Shown here: positions 7,205 through 12,412 of the stretch, in pieces
How positions within the stretch are numbered: the first letter of the stretch is position 1
Layout of the letters: each line of letters begins with the position of its first letter
Assembly: GCA_014378805.1 (NCBI GenBank)
Contig: JACMMY010000183.1
Location: 1 to 12,412 of the forward strand
Source: Moraxellaceae bacterium
GTDB lineage: Bacteria; Pseudomonadota; Gammaproteobacteria; Pseudomonadales; Moraxellaceae
Direction: 5' to 3'
DNA length: 12,412 nt
Notes under the pieces: model-generated
Database searches by the model: none
What the model was told of the DNA's origin: nothing
The model's input: the letters and a program-made list of their open reading frames with translations, nothing else
Program-made: the position numbers and the translations under genes

Positions 7205-7915
7205 ATGACCGAACCAGACATGCGACACGAAAAACAGGATTCTAAGCCAAATATGACTCCACTGCTCGATTCTTCACATAAAACAACCGATAAAATGATG
7301 GGACAAGATCAGTCAGACATCCCTTCATTATCTGCAATCATTCTTGCAGGCGGAGAAGGACGACGCATGGATGGTTTAGATAAAGGCTTAGTCCTCTATC
7401 AAGACAAACCTCTCGTGCAATGGGTCAAAGAAGCATTACCAAGCGCCGTCGAACAGATCGTGATTAGCTGTAATCGCCATCCACAGGATTATGCAAAATT
7501 CGGCCAGACTATTCACGACTTACCCAGTGAATTTACCTATGGCGGCGCACTCGCAGGGATTTTAGCGGCACTGCCACTGTGCCAACATGACTGGGTCATC
7601 ATCGCGCCATGCGACTTGGTTTTCTACCCAACAGATTTTGCACAACTTGCATGGACAGCTTTATCTACGCATTTACAGCAAAACCCACAAGCTGCAAAAA
7701 TCGCCGTCGCACACGATGGCGAGCGCCGCCAGAATTTATGTTTATTAATCCATAAAAGCGAAATAGCCACACTCGCGGATGCACTCAAAACCAGCCGCGC
7801 CGTCCACAATTGGCTAGATGCACGCCAAACACTCGACATTCCGTGGCTAAATCCACAAGCTTTTTTAAATATTAATGATTTAAAGCAGTTGGCGGCGCTT
7901 AAAGACGTACATTGA
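7205..7915 (+). CDS. mobA: Molybdenum cofactor guanylyltransferase
   Basis: Transfers GMP from GTP to molybdopterin-Mo to make the MGD form of the cofactor used by DMSO-reductase-family enzymes. The nucleotide-binding signature LAGGEGRRMDGLDKG (47-61) is clear, followed by SCNR (88-91), D105, GGALAGI (113-119; the family norm is G-P-L-A-G, so Pro is replaced here) and PCD (135-137) for the metal-binding Asp. The total is 236 residues against ~195 in E. coli; the excess is a hydrophilic ~40-residue N-terminus without clear homology. No SD precedes the first ATG. The Met pair at codons 31-32 (7295-7300) would give a start about 10 residues before the first strand, as in typical MobA, so the true N-terminus may be shorter. 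No other molybdopterin gene is present. It stands alone, divergent from tsaB. Confidence 0.92.
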   Translation: MTEPDMRHEKQDSKPNMTPLLDSSHKTTDKMMGQDQSDIPSLSAIILAGGEGRRMDGLDKGLVLYQDKPLVQWVKEALPSAVEQIVISCNRHPQDYAKFGQTIHDLPSEFTYGGALAGILAALPLCQHDWVIIAPCDLVFYPTDFAQLAWTALSTHLQQNPQAAKIAVAHDGERRQNLCLLIHKSEIATLADALKTSRAVHNWLDARQTLDIPWLNPQAFLNINDLKQLAALKDVH

Positions 7916-7942
7916 GCAGGGGAATTGAATACTTTTTTGCAG

Positions 7943-8001
7943 TTCACTGAGGATGTCGAAGGGCTATCACCACACAAAAAGGCTTCGACAAGCTCAGCCA
8001 A
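7943..8001. repeat. REP-like imperfect inverted repeat between convergent genes
   Basis: The left arm TTCACTGAGGATGTCGAAG (7943-7961) is the inverse of the right arm CTTCGACAAGCTCAGCCAA (7983-8001), with 15 of 19 positions pairing and a 21-base loop. The core CTGAG..TGTCGAAG is GC rich against AT-rich surroundings. It sits between the ends of mobA (+) and the carbonic anhydrase gene (-), the usual location of dispersed palindromic units, and may also serve as a bidirectional terminator. The GCTGAGCTTGTCGAAG type of core recurs in many proteobacterial genomes to my recollection; copy number in this genome cannot be judged from one window. Confidence 0.65.
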
Positions 8002-8019
8002 TTGAGATTATTTTAAAAA

Positions 8020-8562
8020 TTACAAGCTATGTGGACGCAACCCTTTCTTAAACCGCTGACAATGCTCCGCATAATGTAGCGCACTCATCCGAATCATTTG
8101 CTCAACCATCTCACTCGCCGGTTTCACCACTTTGCCAGGAGAACCCATCACAATCGAATTATCAGGAATCACCATCCGTTCTGGAATCAACGCATTTGCA
8201 CCAATGATGCAATTCTTACCAATTACTGCATTGTTCAAAATCACCGAATTGATACCAATCAAACTGTTATCGCCAATCTGACAACCATGCAAAGTTACCT
8301 GATGCCCTACAGTCACATATTGTCCAATTTTCAGGTTAATACCCGCATCCGTATGCAACACGCAGTTTTCCTGAATATTACTGAAATCACCAATCTCAAT
8401 CAGTGCATTATCTCCACGAATCACCGCGCCAAACCAAACGCTGACCGATTGACCCAAAGTGACCTGACCGATCACCGAAGCACTGTCTGCAACCCATCCG
8501 TTCCATGACGCGCCCTCATCTACATGCGTAATTGGACAATTATCTTCAAAACAATACAACAT
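8020..8562 (-). CDS. Gamma-class carbonic anhydrase family protein (YrdA/PaaY-like)
   Basis: Left-handed beta-helix trimer protein of the gamma-carbonic anhydrase family. Hexapeptide repeats run from about residue 23 to 145, with the three zinc-ligand histidines at H70, H87 and H92 and the conserved RGD (49-51), N62 and QEN (64-66) around the site. A C-terminal helix closes the trimer. The catalytic-loop glutamates of archaeal Cam are not evident, so CO2 hydration or a thioesterase-type role like PaaY are both possible. The frame is open to ATG 8577, but AGGAG (8574-8570) overlaps those first codons and lies seven bases before the ATG at 8562, so the 180-residue version is preferred. It follows the CoA pyrophosphatase gene by only 27 bp (42 bp to the preferred start), indicating co-transcription. 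I assign no gene symbol because yrdA, caiE and paaY are hard to separate. Confidence 0.9.
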   Translation of the reverse strand: MLYCFEDNCPITHVDEGASWNGWVADSASVIGQVTLGQSVSVWFGAVIRGDNALIEIGDFSNIQENCVLHTDAGINLKIGQYVTVGHQVTLHGCQIGDNSLIGINSVILNNAVIGKNCIIGANALIPERMVIPDNSIVMGSPGKVVKPASEMVEQMIRMSALHYAEHCQRFKKGLRPHSL

Positions 8563-8604
8563 CACATTACTCCTCATTTCGCATGCAATACAATCAACGC
8601 TTTA

Positions 8605-9210
8605 TTACTTCTTAGTCATATAAAAAAGCGGCCAATCAATTTTTTTACCTAATCCATAACGCACCAAATCCACCAATATTCGCCCTGTTAAACCCCAAAC
8701 GACCTCGCCTTCAACCTGAAAACTGGGCACAACAAATATGCCAGCCTTCATCGCAACACGATAGGGTTCCGGTTTTTCATTCAACAAATAAGATAAACGG
8801 ACAAAAAATATTTTCTCAATTTCGCCTGGATGAGCGACTAAAACAGTATCAGCTGGAATAATACCCACAATAGGTTTGACACTGAGGCCACTTTTTGCAG
8901 TTTGTGTCGGCAAGTCCCCAACCAAGCGTACTGAAAATGGATCAAGCGCAGTCTCTTCCCATGCCTCACGCAGTGCGACCGCAATATTACTCGTATCACT
9001 CAAATCGCGCTTACCCCCTGGCAGGGACACTTCACCTGCATGTTGGTTTAACGTCACGGCCCTTTTAGACAGTAAAATACGCGGATCATCTTCATCCGTC
9101 ATTGCCAGTAAAACCGCGGCATCAGCTTCGCGTCGCCGTTTGGCAAACCTCAACTGCGACTCGATGCGTGACCGTAAAGTGGGTACAACAACAGACATAA
9201 GCGAACCCAT
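8605..9210 (-). CDS. nudL: CoA pyrophosphatase, NUDIX hydrolase (NudL/YeaB-like)
   Basis: Probably splits CoA and its derivatives into 3',5'-ADP and 4'-phosphopantetheine. The 201-residue protein has the CoA-pyrophosphatase (UPF0035-type) signature LLSKRAVTLNQHAGEVSLPG (46-65) directly before the NUDIX helix, whose REAWEE at 81-86 supplies the metal-binding glutamates. The region after the box is the beta-rich C-terminal half of the fold. The first ATG (9210) directly abuts AGG, which is too close; the ATG at 9198 lies 11 bases after AGGA and seven after a GGG, so the protein may begin MSVVVPTLRS. The leader contains a perfect 8-bp hairpin (9233-9258). It is the first gene of a two-gene unit with the carbonic anhydrase and diverges from a second NUDIX gene. 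Confidence 0.9.
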   Translation of the reverse strand: MGSLMSVVVPTLRSRIESQLRFAKRRREADAAVLLAMTDEDDPRILLSKRAVTLNQHAGEVSLPGGKRDLSDTSNIAVALREAWEETALDPFSVRLVGDLPTQTAKSGLSVKPIVGIIPADTVLVAHPGEIEKIFFVRLSYLLNEKPEPYRVAMKAGIFVVPSFQVEGEVVWGLTGRILVDLVRYGLGKKIDWPLFYMTKK

Positions 9211-9232
9211 CCTAATATTTATTTTACAATGT

Positions 9233-9258
9233 TGGAGGGACTTTTATCTTTCCCTCCA
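9233..9258. promoter_or_regulatory. Perfect 8-bp hairpin in the nudL leader
   Basis: TGGAGGGA (9233-9240) and TCCCTCCA (9251-9258) pair perfectly around a 10-base loop, 23 bases ahead of the longest nudL start. Neither strand has a T-run after it, so it is not a simple terminator. In nudL mRNA the stem would contain purine-rich SD-like sequence on one arm. It could be an operator or an RNA structure. Confidence 0.4.
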
Positions 9259-9413
9259 TTAAGACAGCTTAAATCATTACAATCACACCACACTAGCAGA
9301 ATTGCGTTATTCTAGTGACGCATGAGTTTTATCGAATAAGACAAATTCAATCGACATAACTCTGGGATTTGTCCATGTTGTTTGATATTGTTCAATCATA
9401 AGACACACGAATG

Positions 9414-9443
9414 ACGATCACAACGCACGTCCATGATCGTGCG
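9414..9443 (+). promoter_or_regulatory. Mutually exclusive stem-loops in the leader of the zinc-ribbon NUDIX gene
   Basis: Two perfect stems share bases: ACGATCA (9414-9420) with TGATCGT (9434-9440), and CGCACG (9424-9429) with CGTGCG (9438-9443). Only one can form at a time. They end about 13 bases before the SD AGGA (9457-9460). This could be an attenuator-like leader or overlapping operator half-sites; chance is not excluded. Confidence 0.3.
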
Positions 9444-9469
9444 ATACTTGATTCTTAGGATTAATGAAA

Positions 9470-10033
9470 ATGTCTTTTTGTATCAAATGTGGTCATGCCA
9501 CACAGACCGCAATTCCAGCAGGCGACTCTCACTACCGTGAAGTCTGTCCAAACTGCAACCATATTCATTATGAAAACCCAAAAATCATTTGTGGCGCACT
9601 CGCGATTTGGCAAGGCAAAGTGCTGCTCTGTCGTCGTGCGATTGAGCCTCGTTATGGTTTATGGACACTTCCTGCTGGATTTATGGAACTCCAAGAAACG
9701 ATGGAACAAGGCGCAGCGCGTGAAACTTGGGAAGAAGCCGAAGGTCATGTCACCCTTGATCATCTCTATTGCAGCTACAACATCCCCCAAATTGGTCAAG
9801 TCTACATGCTGTTTAAAGGGGCGCTTGAAAATGGCGAATTTGGCGCAGGCGAAGAAAGCTTAGAATGTGCGCTATTCGACGAAGCAGACATTCCTTGGGA
9901 TAGCTTAGCGTTTCCGAGTATTTATCGGACGCTAAAGCACTATTACCATGATCGGCAAACTTATGACTTTGCAACCAATAACGTACCTTTTCATCTAGAA
10001 ACCATTACAGGTAATGATACTGCAATTGAGTAA
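9470..10033 (+). CDS. Zinc-ribbon NUDIX hydrolase, FAD/ADP-ribose pyrophosphatase-like
   Basis: The 187-residue protein begins with a four-cysteine zinc ribbon (C4, C7, C26, C29) followed by a NUDIX domain. The arrangement and the stretch RYGLWTLPAGFMELQE (61-76) closely resemble plant NUDT23-type FAD pyrophosphatases and many proteobacterial proteins, so hydrolysis of FAD or ADP-ribose to nucleoside monophosphates is likely; substrate is inferred from resemblance only. The NUDIX box has G70, E76, R84-E85 and E88-E89, but position 91, normally Gly, is Glu. The catalytic glutamates are intact, so activity is expected. An ATG at 9464 lies three bases after AGGA (9457-9460) and the ATG at 9470 nine bases after it; the latter is preferred. 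It diverges from nudL and ends at a strong terminator. Confidence 0.88.
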   Translation: MSFCIKCGHATQTAIPAGDSHYREVCPNCNHIHYENPKIICGALAIWQGKVLLCRRAIEPRYGLWTLPAGFMELQETMEQGAARETWEEAEGHVTLDHLYCSYNIPQIGQVYMLFKGALENGEFGAGEESLECALFDEADIPWDSLAFPSIYRTLKHYYHDRQTYDFATNNVPFHLETITGNDTAIE

Positions 10034-10050
10034 ATTCCCAATCCAACTCA

Positions 10051-10085
10051 AATAAAAAAGAAACCAATTGGGTCTCTTTTTTATT
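10051..10085. terminator. Strong bidirectional Rho-independent terminator
   Basis: A 15-position stem (10051-10065 with 10071-10085, one A.C mismatch) encloses the loop AATTG. Its outer part is an A-run facing a T-run, so both strands show hairpin plus U-tract (T6 at 10077-10082 on plus; T6 from 10059 to 10054 on minus). It lies 17 bases after the NUDIX stop and 32 bases after the stop of the convergent lipoprotein gene. Confidence 0.88.
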
Positions 10086-10117
10086 TCACAACATAACAAC
10101 ACCCAACAAAGAACTGA

Positions 10118-12094
10118 TTACTGTCCGATTGGCGGTGTATAACAGGTATTTAACGCTAAACTCACCGATCCAACGCTACGCAAAGCTGCAACTTTATCAG
10201 CAGCAGTTTGTAAATCTGCAGACTTAATATTACTCCAAAAGTCATAGAAGTTGGTGTAACCTGCAGGCAGTACGCTTTGTTCGCCAGTACTTTCAAGCGT
10301 TGTTACTTTATCTGAATTGGTGGTGAACACATCGGTGTTATCAGTCATATTAATACTACCGCGTGTCGCAGCTACCACATTGATCTTTGCAGAGCGTGAG
10401 AAACCAATGGTTCCGATCTGCATGCCATCAAGCTGCCCGAACTGCTGGCCGCTCAGCATAATAATCGGACTAATAAAACGATCTGAAATATTAGTAACCC
10501 CTTGAAATGCAGCAGCGACCATTCCAACTGGATATTCTACAGCCGAAGAAGCTTGGCAGTTTTGCGCCATATCGGTCTCGATATTACCGTTTGCAAGAAT
10601 CTTAATGCCTTGCTTACCAATCTCTTTACTCACCTTATTCGCATCAAGGTAAGAAAAAGTCAGAACCGCATATAGTGGAAAAATAGCTTGGTTATCCTTG
10701 CCAACATTCGCGGCGGTCTTGAACACCGATGGATCTAAGAAGGTATCCACGCTGCGCGGTTTTTGAAGCGTTAATGTCCCAGAATACGGTTTAGATGTTG
10801 CACTATTAGTTTGTGACCATATTCCCAACTCATTAGCAGGGGCTAAAACTGTTGTTGGATTGTTTGTCACATTCGTCCAAAGTGGTTGATTACCTACGAT
10901 ATATGTACCCGAAAGTAAACGGCCTTTACTAAATGTTGCTTGACCCAAAGGCGTCGGGGTTACACCTGTTTCTGTCCACAAATTACTTGTTGCGTCTAAT
11001 TTATAAGCTTTTGGCTGCCAAATATAGTTCGTTTTAACAAAACCATTCACAGGATTAATAAATGTGGTCGGACTCGTCGGAAGTAAGCGCGTATATCCAT
11101 TTGCACCCGTTAACAGGTTATATGCTGTTTTTGTACCTTTGGTGGAATCTATCGGTGAGATATCACCATTCCACTCAGCACCATGCCCAATCGCATTCCC
11201 ACTTCGATCAATTATATTCGCAAGCCCAAGTACGGACTGATCATCTGTACGCGCGGACGTTGCAATCGTTGCGATACTAGCAGCTTGTGTTGAGGTGATA
11301 TCTGGAAAAAAACTAATAAAAAGAGGGTTAGTATAGTAAGAACCCGCTTGTATCGCCTGTAATGCTTGCATTAAACGGATCACGACTTGATCTTGTGGAA
11401 GCAACGATACATTCAGGCTCGTCAATACGGGCTGAAAGGCGGTTACGAAACTACCACTCGCGACATCAGCGGCGCTGATACTCGCAGCCAATAAATTGAT
11501 TTTTTCTTTAGTAAAATCATCAATGATAAGGCGGCTAGTCGGTGAATCAGGCGTGTAAGAAGAATTTTTACTACGTAACGATTCGAGAATTTGTGCAATA
11601 TTTAGGGCTGGCATTGCCGCCGTATCTGTCAGACTCGGTGCATCAAGTGCCGCAGGAGCCAGATCAAGTGGTGTAATACGAACCAGAGTTTTTGTTGCAG
11701 CCCCTGAAGTATCTCGTTTAGATTTAACCAAGTAACTACCGAGTGTGATTGAACGTGTCCGATCCTTGCCCTGTAAAGAAAAAACTGCAACCGATTTATC
11801 CGGACAAATAACCGTACCCGTTGTATCGGTAACATCATTCACAATGCCACATTGATAGTTCAAACCCACAACAGGGGCATCTACTACGAATTGATTAGTG
11901 ACACATGCCACTGCACCAGAAGCAGAGCAACTGACTATTTTATTACCTGTATTCACAGATGGATCTGCAAGGTTATTCGTTCCACCACTACCACAACCAG
12001 TGAGCACGACCATGGCGACCATCGGAAAAGCGGACAGTGTGAATGATCGAGTATTTTTCCGAGATTTTTTAGTGTTCATATTCATCAATTCCAT
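10118..12094 (-). CDS. Large surface lipoprotein, possibly FilF-like
   Basis: A positively charged start (KKSRKNTR), hydrophobic core and lipobox LTGC with the cysteine at residue 34 (ATG 12094 start) identify a type II signal peptide; GSGGTNN after it lacks Asp at +2, so outer-membrane sorting is likely. The mature ~625 residues are Thr/Ser/Asn/Ala rich and predicted mostly beta, with no transmembrane part. A segment near the N-terminus (VVGLNYQCG...TDTTGTVICPD, then ITPLDLA) recalls a small Gly-Tyr-Cys domain seen in Acinetobacter lipoproteins annotated FilF in a putative pilus operon; I recall this only loosely and cannot confirm it. Later parts are unrecognised. Start: the frame is open from TTG 12130; ATG 12094 has AAGG nine bases upstream, with ATG 12085 and ATG 12079 as alternatives. 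It lies downstream of the right-edge gene in the same orientation. Confidence 0.75.
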   Translation of the reverse strand: MELMNMNTKKSRKNTRSFTLSAFPMVAMVVLTGCGSGGTNNLADPSVNTGNKIVSCSASGAVACVTNQFVVDAPVVGLNYQCGIVNDVTDTTGTVICPDKSVAVFSLQGKDRTRSITLGSYLVKSKRDTSGAATKTLVRITPLDLAPAALDAPSLTDTAAMPALNIAQILESLRSKNSSYTPDSPTSRLIIDDFTKEKINLLAASISAADVASGSFVTAFQPVLTSLNVSLLPQDQVVIRLMQALQAIQAGSYYTNPLFISFFPDITSTQAASIATIATSARTDDQSVLGLANIIDRSGNAIGHGAEWNGDISPIDSTKGTKTAYNLLTGANGYTRLLPTSPTTFINPVNGFVKTNYIWQPKAYKLDATSNLWTETGVTPTPLGQATFSKGRLLSGTYIVGNQPLWTNVTNNPTTVLAPANELGIWSQTNSATSKPYSGTLTLQKPRSVDTFLDPSVFKTAANVGKDNQAIFPLYAVLTFSYLDANKVSKEIGKQGIKILANGNIETDMAQNCQASSAVEYPVGMVAAAFQGVTNISDRFISPIIMLSGQQFGQLDGMQIGTIGFSRSAKINVVAATRGSINMTDNTDVFTTNSDKVTTLESTGEQSVLPAGYTNFYDFWSNIKSADLQTAADKVAALRSVGSVSLALNTCYTPPIGQ

Positions 12095-12126
12095 TTTCTT
12101 TAACCTTGTATTATCCAATTTATGAT

Positions 12127-12294
12127 TCAATCCAAGTGCAGTTTGCTGACAATACAGGCTGTTGTAAGCTTTTCTACTTCAGCAAAGTTCACGATAGCGC
12201 CGTCACTTAAAGCGGTAAAACCAACATGATTAATATTATCGAAGTGGAATAAGTCGAATTTGTCCAACTTCTGATAATTTAATTTTAGGTAAAT
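12127..12294 (-). other. Open frame overlapping the end of the right-edge gene, +1 relative to it
   Basis: On the minus strand a frame opens after TAG at 12297-12295 and stays open for 55 codons to TGA at 12129-12127. It is shifted +1 from the frame that ends at TAA 12236. The last 36 codons (from 12237) read plausibly as protein (NINHVGFTALSDGAIVNF followed by AEVEKLTTACIVSKLHLD) with codons such as GGC, ATC, GTG, AAC and GAA. There is no ATG in this frame. It stops just 32 bases before the preferred lipoprotein start. It may be the original C-terminus of the right-edge gene, separated by a frameshift or sequencing error; chance openness is the alternative. Confidence 0.35.
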
Positions 12295-12412
12295 CTATTG
12301 CTTCAACCAATGGCGTAAGCATCATGTATCTTGTTTTCTCAGGGATATGCAGATTCCCGACTAGAATGGATGGTTGTAAAACTGTAGAAGGTAATGTTTT
12401 TTGATAAAAACC
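12236..12412 (-). CDS. C-terminal fragment of an unrecognised protein (runs off the right edge)
   Basis: The minus-strand frame is open from the window edge for 58 codons to TAA at 12238-12236. It reads GFYQKTLPSTVLQPSILVGN followed by a stretch containing RYMMLTPLVEAIDLP and ending GQIRLIPLR. Alternating hydrophobic residues suggest beta structure. The start is outside the window and I do not recognise the family. It lies upstream of, and in the same orientation as, the lipoprotein gene, so they probably belong to one surface-protein operon. A neighbouring +1 frame continues to 12127, raising the possibility that this stop is a frameshift product rather than the natural end. Confidence 0.6.
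   Translation of the reverse strand, partial: GFYQKTLPSTVLQPSILVGNLHIPEKTRYMMLTPLVEAIDLPKIKLSEVGQIRLIPLR

Larger units (their letters stand above)
9211..9463. other. Divergent intergenic region with several inverted repeats
   Basis: About 253 bp between nudL (-) and the zinc-ribbon NUDIX gene (+), without a credible gene. It contains the hairpin 9233-9258, an imperfect inverted repeat CACTAG (9291-9296)/CTAGTG (9312-9317), and nested stems at 9414-9443. On the minus strand TAGAAT (9314-9309) is a fair -10 box for nudL but lacks a good -35; I found no convincing promoter for the plus-strand gene. Confidence 0.6.

Noticed and set aside
7624..8001. 125-codon open frame on the minus strand
   Set aside because: Antisense to mobA and beginning inside the inverted repeat; no SD or domain.
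12131..12235. Promoter for the lipoprotein gene in the upstream gap
   Set aside because: The best -35/-10 pair (TTGGAT, 16 bp, TAATAC) matches consensus poorly and would start transcription on top of the SD.

Overview
This window looks like an ordinary chromosomal stretch of a moderate-GC gammaproteobacterium. The mix points to Moraxellaceae (Acinetobacter and relatives): a BioC/BioD pair next to rsmJ, uppP and tsaB, a CoA-pyrophosphatase beside a gamma-class carbonic anhydrase and a zinc-ribbon NUDIX gene, a membrane-anchored C13 (caspase-like) peptidase, and a large surface lipoprotein. That placement is inferred from gene families, not from a database comparison.

Left to right: (1) the last 40 codons of a collagen-like Gly-X-Y protein on the + strand (1-123) run into a hairpin that also terminates the convergent minus-strand unit. 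(2) A long minus-strand block reads tsaB (7093) > uppP > rsmJ > bioC > bioD > C13 peptidase > frmA (185). Within it uppP-rsmJ-bioC-bioD are tightly packed (22 nt gap, 8 nt overlap, 23 nt gap) and look like one operon. The C13 peptidase and frmA follow looser gaps of 258 and 60 bp that hold a candidate promoter and a perfect dyad. (3) mobA (+) diverges from tsaB and converges on the carbonic anhydrase; a REP-like inverted repeat lies between the two converging ends. (4) nudL > gamma-carbonic anhydrase form a minus-strand pair, divergent from the zinc-ribbon NUDIX gene across about 255 bp rich in inverted repeats. (5) A strong bidirectional terminator (10051-10085) separates the NUDIX gene from a minus-strand surface-protein unit: a ~658-residue lipoprotein preceded by the C-terminus of another gene that runs off the right edge.

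Functionally the core is housekeeping: formaldehyde detoxification (FrmA), biotin precursor synthesis (BioC, BioD), 16S rRNA methylation (RsmJ), undecaprenyl-phosphate recycling (UppP), tRNA t6A formation (TsaB), molybdenum cofactor maturation (MobA) and nucleotide/CoA clean-up (NUDIX enzymes). The accessory parts are the two window edges (collagen-like protein; lipoprotein unit) and the C13 peptidase. I see no CRISPR array, insertion sequence, prophage, rRNA or tRNA. No clearly new multi-gene system is visible. The best leads are an apparent frame change at the end of the right-edge gene, the C13 membrane peptidase, and the unexplained inverted repeats. Several starts given here differ from the longest open frame because a Shine-Dalgarno (SD) sequence lies inside the longer version.
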